64,000 bases of DNA from CAVUPF01 sp963777915 (GTDB lineage Bacteria > Actinomycetota > Thermoleophilia > Solirubrobacterales > 70-9), in assembly GCA_963777915.1 (NCBI GenBank), contig CAVZSH010000005.1:310001-374000 (forward strand). The letters run 5' to 3'. The notes below the pieces were generated by a model, which worked only from the letters and a program-made list of their open reading frames with translations, did no database searches and was not told where the DNA came from. Position numbers and translations under genes: made by a program. Shown here one piece after another: positions 9,187 through 17,956 of the stretch; positions within the stretch are counted from its first letter, which is position 1, and each line of letters starts with the position of its first letter.

Positions 9187-10506
9187 TCAGCCCGGTTCGC
9201 CCGTCGAGACTCGCCGGGCGGTCTGCATACCGCTGAGAACCGCGTCCTCCATCGCCGAGTACTCCCACGAGGCGTAACGGCCGGCCACCCAGATATCGCG
9301 TTCCCGTAGCTCTCGATGCAAAGCCGCCCGTATCCTCGGGGTGTCGTGATCATGGATCACGTAGGCGCAGCCGATGCGGACTGGCAGCACCGTCTCGACA
9401 GCCTCGACGCTGTCGATGACCCCGAGAGAATCGAGGTCGGCAATGGCGGCCTCGACCAAGCCGTCCTCGCTGGCGTCGGGTCCGTGAGCGATCTCCACAT
9501 ACAGGCCCTCACGGCCTTCGGGCGCCATCGCATCTGCGAAGCGTCCGTAGAAACCGATGCGGTAGGCGGCGAATCGGCGTTCGGGTAGGTAGATCCACTG
9601 GTATCGGCTGAAGGCGGGATTGGCGTGCTTCAGGCCGAGGTTGACGCAGGTGACGGCATTGGCGCGCAGGTTGGCCGCTGCGCCCAGGCCGGCGGTGGAG
9701 GGCGTGATCAGCGAAGCGAGCTCGGGCAGCGGCGCGGTCGCGATTACCGCCTTGTCATAGCCAAAGGATCGGCCGTCCTCCGTGAGGACCTTGCGGCGTC
9801 GGGTGTCGATCTCGGTCGCCCTGGCCTGGGTCGCGAGGTTCGGCACGAGTCGAGCGAGGCCGGTGCTCAGCGTGGCAATCCCGCCATGAGTCGGATAGAG
9901 AAAGGACCGGTTGTATCCGGTCTCGACCTTTCGCTGGGTTTCGGCGCCGCGCCGAATCTCATCGATGCTGGGCTGGGGAACAAAACGCCCCAACCACTCG
10001 CACGTCAGCTCATCGACCGACACCGTTGAGAGCTTCTCGTTGTAGGGGACCATGAAGTGACGGCCGATCCCGGGGCCGAGGTTGGCTTCGATCCAGCCTC
10101 CGAAGCTGTCTGACGTGTCCGGACCAGAGGTAGGTGGGCGGGGGGGCAGCGCCTCCAGGCACTCTCGTCGGATGGGTTCTGGAGCATAGGCGAGGTGCAT
10201 TTGAAAGGGGTAGGGAACGATGGTCTCGCTGAGATAGACCACCGAGTTGCGGCTGACCCGGTTCCAGGCATCGGGAGGAGTCGCGCGGTTAACCAGCCCT
10301 AGCGCCTCCTCGTTGGAGAGATGAAGGAGATGACCCGAGCAGTCAAATGTGTAGCCGTCCTGCTGAAAGCTGCGGGTCAGGCCGCCAGGGGTGTCGGCTG
10401 CCTCAAGCAGGACCGCGGTGGCGCCCTGGCGGTCGGCCTCGATGGCGGCACTGAGGCCAGCGGGGCCGGCGCCGATCACGACTATGTCGAATTCGGCTTC
10501 GGCCAT
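9187..10506 (-). CDS. FAD-dependent amine-oxidase/protoporphyrinogen-oxidase-like oxidoreductase
   Basis: This 439-residue flavoprotein begins with the dinucleotide-binding fingerprint IVVIGAGPAGLSAAIEADRQ (GxGxxG) and LLEAADTPGGLTRS, as in protoporphyrinogen oxidase, phytoene desaturase and UDP-galactopyranose-mutase-like proteins. A C-terminal FAD contact, RYASWEYSAMEDAVLSG, closes the fold. Its position inside a sugar-polymer locus suggests it modifies a nucleotide sugar or lipid-linked glycan, but the substrate cannot be deduced. Six bases separate its start from the stop of the deacetylase fusion gene, so it is probably the last gene of that operon. Confidence 0.78.
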   Translation of the reverse strand: MAEAEFDIVVIGAGPAGLSAAIEADRQGATAVLLEAADTPGGLTRSFQQDGYTFDCSGHLLHLSNEEALGLVNRATPPDAWNRVSRNSVVYLSETIVPYPFQMHLAYAPEPIRRECLEALPPRPPTSGPDTSDSFGGWIEANLGPGIGRHFMVPYNEKLSTVSVDELTCEWLGRFVPQPSIDEIRRGAETQRKVETGYNRSFLYPTHGGIATLSTGLARLVPNLATQARATEIDTRRRKVLTEDGRSFGYDKAVIATAPLPELASLITPSTAGLGAAANLRANAVTCVNLGLKHANPAFSRYQWIYLPERRFAAYRIGFYGRFADAMAPEGREGLYVEIAHGPDASEDGLVEAAIADLDSLGVIDSVEAVETVLPVRIGCAYVIHDHDTPRIRAALHRELRERDIWVAGRYASWEYSAMEDAVLSGMQTARRVSTGEPG

Positions 10507-10512
10507 GAGTCG

Positions 10513-12165
10513 CTAGTCGCCTCCGAACCAGAGCTTGCGCAGGAAGGACTTGCCCCGGTCAGATCCCCAGATCTCGATTCGCGGTATGCGAAGAGGGTCA
10601 TCGCCGCGGTGGGCGAGGCGGGGGAGGGTGGTGCAGGCGCCGAGAAAGCGGGCCTGGGCTGCCGCTGCCACCGCCCGCCTGTCCAGACTGCCGTACGGGT
10701 AGGCGAACGTAGTCACGTCCGTGCCTAGGTCCGACTCGAGGTCCTCGCGTGAGCCCTCGACCTCCGCGGTAACAGTGTCATCAGCCGAGTCGGGAAGGGA
10801 GCAGTGGGTTCGCGTGTGGGCGCCAATCCGAATGCCATCGGCAGCCAACAGGCGGATCTGCTCGAGCGAGAGCAGGGGGCGCCCTATGGCGACGCCGTCG
10901 CTATTCCAGTCGTTGTCAGCACCGAGTCGCCTGCTGACGATGAACAGTGTCGCCGGAAAGCGGTGTCGCCGGAGAATCGGGTGTGCGATCTCGATTGCGT
11001 CTCTATAGCCGTCATCGATCGTGATCGCCACCGCACGTCTTGGCAGTGGCCGGCTCTCTCGCAGTGCTTGCGCGACGTCCTCGAAAGCTACGACGCGATA
11101 ACGCAGTGCGGCGAGCACCCTCATCTGCCAGGCGAAGGACCGCTTGGGGAGGATGTAGCGGTCGCGCTCCCCGGTGTCGGTGAAGGCGTGGTACATGAGG
11201 ACCGGGGTACCCCGGATGGTCTTCGTCCAGCGATCTCGGCTCATGCTCCCTCGGGCGCCATGCCAGATCGTGTAGCGCGAGACGAAACCGAACCAGACCT
11301 GGCGTCGACCCTCGCCGGGGATGAGGCGCCCGAGGAACGCCAGCGCCCGCGGCGATGTGCGCAGGGCGAGCAGCGCCCGTCGCAGCATGACGTCCCGAAC
11401 AGTAGGTTCCCTGAACCAGCCGATCAGGGTGGGACCCATGGCGGGGTGCCTGTCGAGAAACACCGGCAAACAGGCGCCGAGACGTCGACCGTCTTCAAGC
11501 ATCCGACTGCGACGCTTTTGGTCGTCATGCACTGCTCGCGCGTCCGGAAGGTACCTCGGCACGCAGCCGGCGGCGCAGAGCCGGTAGCCAAGCTCGATGT
11601 CCTCCGCGGACGGGAGGTCGGTGGCGAATGGGCCGACTTCGAGTAGTGCCGAGCGTGGGGCAGAGAGGTTGCCGCCGTAGCAGTCGATCCAGCAGGGCCT
11701 TCTCTGGGCCAGCTCCTCGTAGTGCTCGTTCCACGCCCTCGCGAAAGCGTGTGCGTACCAGTCGCGAGCAGCCGGGGGCTGCTGGGTGAGCGCGCCGATG
11801 CCGATCAGCCGCCGGTCGGGCTCAGCCCTATGCGCTGCGATGTGCTCGGCGACCAGCTTCGGGGAGGCGACTACGTCGTCATCCAGGAACAGGCACGCCG
11901 CCCCCAGGGATGCTTCGACTGCCGCATTGAGGGCGAATGGCTTGCCGTCCTTCTCCAGCCGAAGCACCCTGACGCGCAGCGGGGTGGGCAGCCTTTCGAC
12001 CATCTCCGTGGTGCCGTCGCTTGACCCGTCGTCGGCGACGATCACCTCGAAGGTGTCGGGGTCCTGTGTCTGGCGATCAAGCGCAGAGAGGCATCGGTGC
12101 AGCAACTCACGGCGATTGTGGCTCGCGATGACGACAGTCAGCTCACACGGTGATGTCGCGGTCAC
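10513..12165 (-). CDS. GT2 glycosyltransferase fused to polysaccharide deacetylase (CE4)
   Basis: Residues about 8-320 form a GT-A transferase (LTVVIASHNRRELLHRC, FLDDDVVASP, DIELGYRLCAAGCVPRYLPD). Residues about 335-550 are a NodB/CE4 deacetylase: TPVLMYHAF, AVAITIDDGYRDA (the metal-binding TxDDG), a RIGAHTRTHCSLP zinc-binding histidine segment and TFAYPYG. The enzyme may add and then de-N-acetylate a sugar. I use GTG at 12165, giving 550 residues, because it makes a 4-base GTGA overlap with the stop of the upstream gene; a longer form to 12231 is possible. The GT2 half is a close duplicate of the next gene. Confidence 0.85.
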   Translation of the reverse strand: MTATSPCELTVVIASHNRRELLHRCLSALDRQTQDPDTFEVIVADDGSSDGTTEMVERLPTPLRVRVLRLEKDGKPFALNAAVEASLGAACLFLDDDVVASPKLVAEHIAAHRAEPDRRLIGIGALTQQPPAARDWYAHAFARAWNEHYEELAQRRPCWIDCYGGNLSAPRSALLEVGPFATDLPSAEDIELGYRLCAAGCVPRYLPDARAVHDDQKRRSRMLEDGRRLGACLPVFLDRHPAMGPTLIGWFREPTVRDVMLRRALLALRTSPRALAFLGRLIPGEGRRQVWFGFVSRYTIWHGARGSMSRDRWTKTIRGTPVLMYHAFTDTGERDRYILPKRSFAWQMRVLAALRYRVVAFEDVAQALRESRPLPRRAVAITIDDGYRDAIEIAHPILRRHRFPATLFIVSRRLGADNDWNSDGVAIGRPLLSLEQIRLLAADGIRIGAHTRTHCSLPDSADDTVTAEVEGSREDLESDLGTDVTTFAYPYGSLDRRAVAAAAQARFLGACTTLPRLAHRGDDPLRIPRIEIWGSDRGKSFLRKLWFGGD

Positions 12166-13148
12166 TGCGTGCTCTGGGCGATAGGCACATCTTCCTGCCG
12201 GGCAGGTGTGTCGCTCGCAAGCTGTGTCCACCTATGGCGGCTCACGCTTTGTCGGATGGAGCGCCAGAAGGCAAGCTTGCTCACGAAATGGAACCAGACC
12301 ATCTTCCGCCCGTTGCCGGGGATGAGGCCCCCGATCGAAGCAAGTGGGGTCGGGGGTGCTCGCAGAGTTATCAGCAGGCGTCGCAGGGATACCAACCGGT
12401 CACCGGTAGCTCGAAACCGGCCGAGCATGTCAGGCAGGGCAGCGGGGTGCCTTTTGGCAACCTCGAGATAACTGACAGCATGGCGCTGAGCGTCTTCGAT
12501 CATCCGGCTGCCGCGCTTCTGATCGTCATGCACCGCCCGTGCGTTCGGAATGTACCTCGGCACGCAGCCGGCGGCGCAAAGCCGGTAGCCCAGCTCGATG
12601 TCCTCTGCGGCGGAGAGGTCAGTGGCGAATCCGCCGACCTCGATCAGCGTCGAGCGCGGAGCCGAGAGGTTGCCGCCGTAGCAGTCGGTCCAGCGAGCGG
12701 GTCTGTGGTCAAGCTCGTCGTAGTGCTCGTTCCACGCCCTCGCGAAAGCATGTGCGTACCAGTCGCGAGCCGCGCGGGGCTGCTGTGTTAGCACACCGAT
12801 TCCTATCAGCTGCCCGCCGGATCCATGTGCAGAAACATGCTCGGCGACCAGCGCCGGGGAAGCGATCACGTCGTCGTCCGTGATCAAACATACGGCTCCT
12901 TCCGACGCATGGATGGCCGCGTTCTGCGCGGCAGCCCAACCCCCCTGTTGCAGCTGAAGAACCCTGACGTGCAGCGGGGTGGGCAGCCCTTCGACCATCC
13001 CTGCGGTGCCGTCGCTTGACCCGTCGTCGGCGACGATCACCTCGAAGGTGTCGGGGTCCTGCGTCTGGTGGGCGAGCGCAGTAAGGCATCGGCGTAGCAA
13101 CTCGCGGCGATTGCGGCTCGCGATGACGACGGTCAGATCGCGCTGCAC
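12162..13148 (-). CDS. GT2 glycosyltransferase, tandem paralogue of the fused gene
   Basis: This 328-residue GT-A transferase (LTVVIASRNRRELLRRC, VIVADDGSSDGT, ITDDDVIASP) matches the N-terminal half of the neighbouring fusion almost residue for residue. The match runs through RDWYAHAFARAWNEHY, DCYGGNLSAPRS and DIELGYRLCAAGCVPRYIPN. Similarity continues to the point where the deacetylase domain would begin (SVSRHRWTQLASDTPARQED) and then stops. This looks like a local duplication of the bifunctional gene followed by loss of the deacetylase part. It is coupled to that gene by a GTGA overlap. Confidence 0.85.
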   Translation of the reverse strand: MQRDLTVVIASRNRRELLRRCLTALAHQTQDPDTFEVIVADDGSSDGTAGMVEGLPTPLHVRVLQLQQGGWAAAQNAAIHASEGAVCLITDDDVIASPALVAEHVSAHGSGGQLIGIGVLTQQPRAARDWYAHAFARAWNEHYDELDHRPARWTDCYGGNLSAPRSTLIEVGGFATDLSAAEDIELGYRLCAAGCVPRYIPNARAVHDDQKRGSRMIEDAQRHAVSYLEVAKRHPAALPDMLGRFRATGDRLVSLRRLLITLRAPPTPLASIGGLIPGNGRKMVWFHFVSKLAFWRSIRQSVSRHRWTQLASDTPARQEDVPIAQSTQ

Positions 13149-13484
13149 GATCGGGGTCAGGCGGGAGTCCTCCAGCTTGAGGTTGAAACGGCGTCGCGCA
13201 GGTTAGACGATCCAATGTCGGTAGCGGTGAGGCTGGATGGGTCGCGATCGAGGTCGGCTTTTGGGCCAGGACACGCATGGCGGGGCAGCTCGAACAGGTT
13301 TCCGGCCTCCGCCTGAATGCAGGCAAGGCCTCAAGAAGTACAAATGGGAGGCAAGTCCAGGCGCGTGAAGGTTCACCAGCCTTCTGACGCCCTTATCCGA
13401 CACAACTGACCTCGATGCCTACAAGTCGGTGGAAAGCCCTCCTGGTGGCGATCAGATTCATGGCGTGATCGCGGCCTTGCTGTC
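13149..13484. other. Intergenic stretch without a recognisable gene
   Basis: Short open frames exist on both strands, but none shows a family motif, a good ribosome site or coding-like composition. It lies between the glycosyltransferase operon and a small decayed gene. Confidence 0.5.
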
Positions 13485-13765
13485 CTAACCGCTCAGGGCA
13501 ACCCAAGCTCGGAGGATGAGCTTGTCCAGTGCTTCGGCGAGCTGCCGGGACCGCTCCTGCGCGAGGAAGTCCTGCGTCCCCAGGATCGCATTGTCGAAGT
13601 GCCGTCGTGCCTCCTCCAGGTGCACATAGCCGAGGCTGAGACCGGCGGGTACGTCGTCCTGTACGGCGCAAATTCTGCGACGGGGGGCGGGTCCTGAGCA
13701 TGCGCGGGGAGCGACTCGACCGCGAACTCGCGCTCGCTGGCCACGGTTTCATTGCTTCGGATCAT
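13485..13765 (-). pseudogene. Small soluble protein gene broken at a C6 run
   Basis: Reading from an ATG at 13765 gives MIRSNETVASEREF...LPAHAQDPPP. At a run of six C (about 13682-13687) the frame is lost. Adding one C restores a natural-looking continuation (ICAVQDDVPAGLSLGYVHL, then HFDNAILGTQDFLAQERSRQ and a C-terminus LILRAWVALSG) ending with TAG at 13485. The intact product would be about 92 residues, acidic-amphipathic and probably helical. I do not recognise the family. It may be a true slip mutation or an assembly error in the homopolymer. Confidence 0.5.
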
Positions 13766-13842
13766 GCAATCTCTACTTCCTGGGTGTTGGTATCGGATAG
13801 CTAGGCGACGAGTCGCAAAAGCGTCGTGCTGGCAATCTATAA

Positions 13843-13867
13843 TAAGTTGATCAAATAAATCAACTTA
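13843..13867. promoter_or_regulatory. 25-bp palindrome, likely operator
   Basis: Nine-base arms TAAGTTGAT and ATCAACTTA are perfect inverted repeats around a 7-base AT spacer. The site sits in an AT-rich island about 78 bases upstream of the small broken gene at 13765. Such a site typically binds a dimeric repressor; no adjacent regulator gene is visible. Confidence 0.5.
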
Positions 13868-14096
13868 CTGCTCATCGACGAGCCTGGACCAGGCACGCCA
13901 GAGAGTCGCGATCACGGATTCGAATCGCCGAAAAGCAGGCGCGGCGCGTCGGGAGGGCAAGGTCTCATGCTCCGCCAGGTCGCTTACCACCAACGCTGTG
14001 CGGCTTCTGTAGCGCGGGTTAAAGGCGCCCGCCGTGAGGGTGCTCGCAGCCGACCGCCCATCCTGGCCTTCAAGGCCCCCCAATACAATCCCCCAA

Positions 14097-15674
14097 GTGA
14101 GCCAGCAACTAAGGCGAGGGAGCGATCTTCGGCTCTGCTTCATCTCCGCCTTCGCCCTGGCGGCGCTGTTCTTCGCGACTGGCGCCCGCTCTGCCCTCGC
14201 CGCGGACGCCTACGTCGCCAACTACGGCTCCGATGACGTCTCGGTGATCGATACCCAGAGCGACGAAGTGGTGGGCGCTCCGATCGCGGTCGGCTCAGAG
14301 CCCGAAGCGATCGCGATCAGCCCCGACGCAAAGACCGCCTACGTGGTCAACTTCGGCTCTGATGATGTCTCGGTGATCGACCTGCAGACCAACGAGGTGG
14401 TGGGGTCGCCGATCGAGGTCGGCGCCGAACCGGTGGCGATCGCGATCAGCCCCGACGGCAAGCGCGCCTACGTGGTCAACTCCGGCTCCGAAGACATCAC
14501 CGTGATCGATACCCAGACCAACCAGGTGGTGGGCTCGATCAGCCTCGGCAAGCGCCCCTGGGGGATCGCGATAACCCCCGACGGCAAGCGCGCCTACGTC
14601 GCCGTCGATGGCCCGAAGGCCGTCGCGGTGATCGACACCGAAACCAACCAGGTGATCGGCTCCCCGATCGGGGTGGGGATGACGCCGATCCCGATCGCGA
14701 TCACTCCCGACGGCAAGCGCGCCTACGTCGCCAACTACGAAGAAAACGACGTCTCGGTGATCGATACCCAGAGCGACGAAGTGAGCGGCACTCCGATCAA
14801 GGTCGGGATCGAACCCTGGGGGATCGCGATAACCCCCGACGGCAAGACCGCCTACGTCGCCAACGAACAAGAAGAAAGCGTCTCGGTGATCGATACCCAG
14901 ACCAACGAAGTCGTGGGATCGCCGATCAAGGTCGGCTCAGAGCCCTACGTGGTGACGATCAGCCCCGACGGCAAGCGCGCCTACGTCCCCAACTTCGGCA
15001 CCGACACCGTCTCGGTGATCGACACCCAGACCAACCAGGTTCTGGGATCACCGATCAAGGTCGGCAACGCCCCGGCGGCGATCGCGATCCCCCCCGACCA
15101 GGCGCCGGTCGCCTCCTTCACCGCCCCGGTCGGGAGGGCCGGGGCGCCGCTCAGCTTCGACGCCTCTGCCTCGAGCTACCCCGAAGGCTCGGTCCCGGGC
15201 TATGACTGGGAATTCGGCGACGGGACAAAGGAAGAAGACGGCGGCCCCAGTCCCAGCCATACCTACAGCGCCCCCGGGGTCTATGAGGCGACCCTGACCC
15301 TGAGCGACAGCGTCTGCTCAAGCGAAGAGATCTTCACCGGGCAGACCGCCTACTGCGCGGGGGCTGGGTCTGGGAGGTTTATGCGGAGCGTCAGGGTTGG
15401 CTACCCCGGGGTTCGCGTCAAGTGCCCCAGAAGCGCCAAGCACGGTGGCTGCAGGTTCAAGCTGCAGGCCGTCACCAAGAGGCTCCAGGGCAAGGCGGAG
15501 AGCGCCATGGCGAGGGCGAGGCTGAAGGCAGGGCGCTTGGCTGTCGTTTCGCTGAAGCCGAAGCCCGCATACAAGACCAAGCTTGCCGCCGCCAGGAAGG
15601 TCCTCGTCAAGGAGACGGTGCGGACCCGCGGGGTCAAGCGAACGACCTTCAGCAAGCTGAAGTTCGTTCGGTAG
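14097..15674 (+). CDS. Secreted YVTN-type seven-bladed beta-propeller protein with PKD domain
   Basis: After a signal peptide (LCFISAFALAALFFATGA, cut near ALA-A) come seven ~43-residue repeats of the pattern AYVxN...VSVIDTQTNxVVGSPIxVG...AIxPDGK. This is the YncE/surface-layer YVTN propeller pattern, and seven copies fit a closed seven-bladed ring. A PKD domain follows (APVASFTAPVGRAGAPLSFD ... YDWEFGDGT ... HTYSAPGVYEATLTL), then a basic C-terminal tail rich in lysine. I take GTG at 14097 because it places the signal peptide at the N-terminus; GTG at 14034 is an alternative. The function is probably extracellular binding or adhesion; no catalytic motif is seen. Confidence 0.82.
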   Translation: MSQQLRRGSDLRLCFISAFALAALFFATGARSALAADAYVANYGSDDVSVIDTQSDEVVGAPIAVGSEPEAIAISPDAKTAYVVNFGSDDVSVIDLQTNEVVGSPIEVGAEPVAIAISPDGKRAYVVNSGSEDITVIDTQTNQVVGSISLGKRPWGIAITPDGKRAYVAVDGPKAVAVIDTETNQVIGSPIGVGMTPIPIAITPDGKRAYVANYEENDVSVIDTQSDEVSGTPIKVGIEPWGIAITPDGKTAYVANEQEESVSVIDTQTNEVVGSPIKVGSEPYVVTISPDGKRAYVPNFGTDTVSVIDTQTNQVLGSPIKVGNAPAAIAIPPDQAPVASFTAPVGRAGAPLSFDASASSYPEGSVPGYDWEFGDGTKEEDGGPSPSHTYSAPGVYEATLTLSDSVCSSEEIFTGQTAYCAGAGSGRFMRSVRVGYPGVRVKCPRSAKHGGCRFKLQAVTKRLQGKAESAMARARLKAGRLAVVSLKPKPAYKTKLAAARKVLVKETVRTRGVKRTTFSKLKFVR

Positions 15675-15739
15675 CGGGAAGGTCGGCGCAAGCTTGGGCG
15701 CGGTGCCCGGGAGGGCGCAAGCGGACGGGCGGGAGCCTA

Positions 15740-15839
15740 TGCCGCGAGCGGGTGGGCTCAACCGCTGCGATCGCGGGGGTCTTTCGTTCAGGCACCGAGG
15801 GGAGGCCGCTTGCCCAACGGCCGCGCGAAGACGACGTCG
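15740..15839. repeat. ~100-bp intergenic repeat, copy A
   Basis: This stretch is about 90 percent identical to 20041-20141 in the same orientation. Shared blocks include GGGTGGGCTCAACCGCTGCG, ATCGCGGG and CGCGCGAAGACGACGTCG. Each copy contains a GCGATCGC palindrome. In this copy it lies between the 3' end of the propeller gene and the 3' end of a decayed minus-strand PASTA gene, that is, between convergent genes. Confidence 0.75.
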
Positions 15840-15841
15840 CG

Positions 15842-16115
15842 CTATTTGACCTGGACGTTCACCTGGTGTCAGGGGCCAGCACCTTGCCTGGCTTGGGTTT
15901 CCGCTAGACGACCTTGGCCGATTTGGTTTCTTGCCTTTCACCTTGCCGAGCCTGCAGTCGGCCGCCTTCAGCGTCTTGCCGACGGACTTCAGCTTCATGC
16001 CTTTGAGTTTCGGCACGACGCAGGCGGTGTAATTGAACTTGTCGGCGGCCACCGCAGGACTGCTGCGCTGGGCGCTTGAGGCGGCGGCGAGAGGCAGCGG
16101 ATCGAGACTGCCCTA
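15842..16115 (-). pseudogene. Decayed PASTA-domain protein fragment
   Basis: On the minus strand a leader-like stretch LPLAAASSAQRSS runs into KFNYTACVVPKLKGMKLKSV and ADCRLGKVKGKK, a PASTA domain of the kind found singly or in tandem on secreted actinobacterial proteins. The expected C-terminal half is present only across a frameshift, an in-frame TAG and a second frameshift (KPKPGKVLAPDTR, then VNVQVK and stop at 15842). The gene is therefore dead or a remnant of the 3' end of a larger secreted protein. Confidence 0.62.
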
Positions 16116-16234
16116 TTTAGACAAACCTCGCAGGCCGTAGGGCAGGTCACATCGGGGCCAAGACTGGCTTGGCCAAGGCCATGCATGCCGGGCAACTTGA
16201 CAAGTCTGCTCTCTACAGTGTCTTGGTGCGGCGA

Positions 16235-16425
16235 ATGGCAGAGGAGCGCAAGGCGAGGAGATCATTGCTCTGTGGGATCGCGACCTTGGTTGCGATGCTT
16301 GTCTGTGCCGCCCCCGCCTTGGCGGCGGAAGAACCGGTGACCGAGGCGGCCAACTCGCTGCGAACCGGTTGGTATCCCGACGAGGCTTCGCTGACCCCCG
16401 AACGCCTGCAGAGGGGCGAATTCGG
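16235..16425 (+). pseudogene. 5' part of a secreted quinoprotein-like gene, cut by an IS66-type insertion
   Basis: The ATG at 16235 starts MAEERKARRSLLCG followed by a hydrophobic core and an ALAAEE cleavage site, a clear signal peptide. The mature start (TGWYPDEASLTPERLQRGEFG) stops at the left end of the insertion sequence. Joining base 16425 to base 17965, that is, removing the element and one copy of the 8-base duplication, gives an uninterrupted frame (QRGEFG-RIFDTTVQGQVYAQ). The original protein would have been about 700 residues. Confidence 0.85.
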
Positions 16426-17956
16426 GTAAGCGTTCAGCCCCACGGGGGGACATAACCCGAGCGCGGCGAACTCCTTTGGCGTGGAGCGCGCCGAGGCCGA
16501 AACGGTCTATGACGCCGGCCGTGAGGCCTGTGTCGAGTTCCTGGTCGAGCTGACGGCGCGCTACGAACGCCAGGTCACCCGCCTGGAGGCACGGATCGAG
16601 CGCCTCGAGGAGAAGCTGCGCGAGAACTCCCAGAACTCCTCGCGCCCGCCCTCGGCCGACCCGGCGGGCAAGGCTCCTCAGCCAAAGCGCGAGTCGAGCA
16701 CACGCAAGCAGGGCGGGCAGCCCGGCCACGAGGGCAGGGCCCGCAAGCTCGTGGCCGAATCGGAGCTGGACGAGATCGTCGAGCACTGGCCGAAGCGCTG
16801 CTCGGGCTGCGGCCGGGGCTTCGATCCCGGCGAGCCCCATGACCTCGCCGCCGCGCCCCACCGCCACCAGGTCATGGAGCTGCCGCCGATCGCGGTGAGG
16901 ATCACCGAGCACCGGGCCCACTCCGTGCGCTGTTCGGGCTGCGGGAAGAGCACCCGGGCATCGTTGCCCGAGGGGGTGGGGGCAAGCGCCTTCGGCCCTC
17001 GCCTACAGGCGGCGATCGCCCTGCTCTCGGTGCGCAACCGCATCTCCCGTCGCGACGCCTCAGAGCTCTGCGGGGAGCTGTTCGGCTGCTCGGTCTCGGT
17101 CGGCTCGGTGGACGCGATCTGCCAGCGCACCTCCGGCGCCCTCGCCGCGCCCTACGCCGAACTGCGCGAGGCGGTCAAAGACGCCTCCGTGGTCTGCGTC
17201 GATGAGACCGGCTGGCGCAACGCCGGGCAAAAGCGCACCCTATGGGGCGCGCTCAGCGAGGACTTCGCCGCCTTTCACATCGCCGCCGACCGCCACGAGC
17301 GCCAGCTGCCCGAGCTGATCGGCGAGAGCTTCGCGGGAATCGTCTCCTCGGATCGCTGGTGGGCCTATGACTCCCTGGACCCTGCCCGGCGCCAGGTCTG
17401 CTGGGCGCACCTGCTGCGCGACTTCCGCCGCCACTCAGAAGGCCTTACAGAGCAGGGGCGCTTCGGGGAGGCAGGCCTGGAGATCTGCCGGGAGCTGTTT
17501 GACAGCTGGGATGCCTTTGCCGTTCACGGAGATCGCGAGCGCCTGGCCCGCGAGATCGCCCCCGCCAAGCGCCGCCTGCGGGCATTACTCGAGCCCCACC
17601 GCAAGAAAAGCACCCTCAACCGTCACTTCCGCGCCTTCGCCCGCAATCTGCTGAAGCTCTGGCCGGCGCTTTGGACTTTCACCGAGATAGACGGAGTCGA
17701 GCCGACCAACAACCGCGCCGAGCGCGGCCTGCGTGGCGCGGTGATCTACCGCAAGGTCTCCCTCGGCAGCCAGTCAGAGGCGGGGGAGCGCTTCGCGGAG
17801 CGGATGCTCTCGGTCTCGGGGACCTGCCGGCTGCAGGGCCGCTCGCTGTTCGGCTTCCTGGTCGAGGCTCTCACCGCCTCCTCGCGGGCGAGCCCCGCGC
17901 CCTCGCTGGTCTGAGTCGACCGGGGAGTTATGTGTTGGGCCGGGCTGAACGCTTAC
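16426..17956 (+). mobile_element. IS66-family insertion sequence (single-gene, ISBst12-like)
   Basis: This is a 1531-bp element bounded by inverted repeats that share a perfect 15 bases, GTAAGCGTTCAGCCC (left end read forward, right end read on the opposite strand), with weaker matching to about base 30. It is flanked by an exact 8-base duplication GAATTCGG at 16418-16425 and 17957-17964, the size made by IS66 transposases. It encodes only the large transposase and lacks the small orf1/orf2 accessory genes, as in the ISBst12 subgroup. Intact ends, intact gene and intact duplication indicate a recent insertion. Confidence 0.93.
16481..17914 (+). CDS. IS66-family transposase (TnpC-type)
   Basis: This 477-residue DDE transposase has an N-terminal coiled coil (ARYERQVTRLEARIERLEEK), a linker NSRPPS-like motif (ENSQNSSRPPSADPAGK) and a KQGGQPGHEG segment. 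Two CxxC pairs of a zinc ribbon follow (CSGCGRGF and CSGCGKS). The catalytic core has the first Asp in VCVDETGWRN, the second in GIVSSDRWWAYD and the Glu in TNNRAERGLRG. The length and domain order match the family, and there are no internal stops, so it is likely functional. GTG at 16481 is the start, inside the element. Confidence 0.92.
   Translation: MERAEAETVYDAGREACVEFLVELTARYERQVTRLEARIERLEEKLRENSQNSSRPPSADPAGKAPQPKRESSTRKQGGQPGHEGRARKLVAESELDEIVEHWPKRCSGCGRGFDPGEPHDLAAAPHRHQVMELPPIAVRITEHRAHSVRCSGCGKSTRASLPEGVGASAFGPRLQAAIALLSVRNRISRRDASELCGELFGCSVSVGSVDAICQRTSGALAAPYAELREAVKDASVVCVDETGWRNAGQKRTLWGALSEDFAAFHIAADRHERQLPELIGESFAGIVSSDRWWAYDSLDPARRQVCWAHLLRDFRRHSEGLTEQGRFGEAGLEICRELFDSWDAFAVHGDRERLAREIAPAKRRLRALLEPHRKKSTLNRHFRAFARNLLKLWPALWTFTEIDGVEPTNNRAERGLRGAVIYRKVSLGSQSEAGERFAERMLSVSGTCRLQGRSLFGFLVEALTASSRASPAPSLV

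Noticed and set aside
14295..14870. Long minus-strand open frame rich in VDHRD repeats
   Set aside because: It is the mirror of the YVTN repeats of the plus-strand propeller gene and has no motif or ribosome site.
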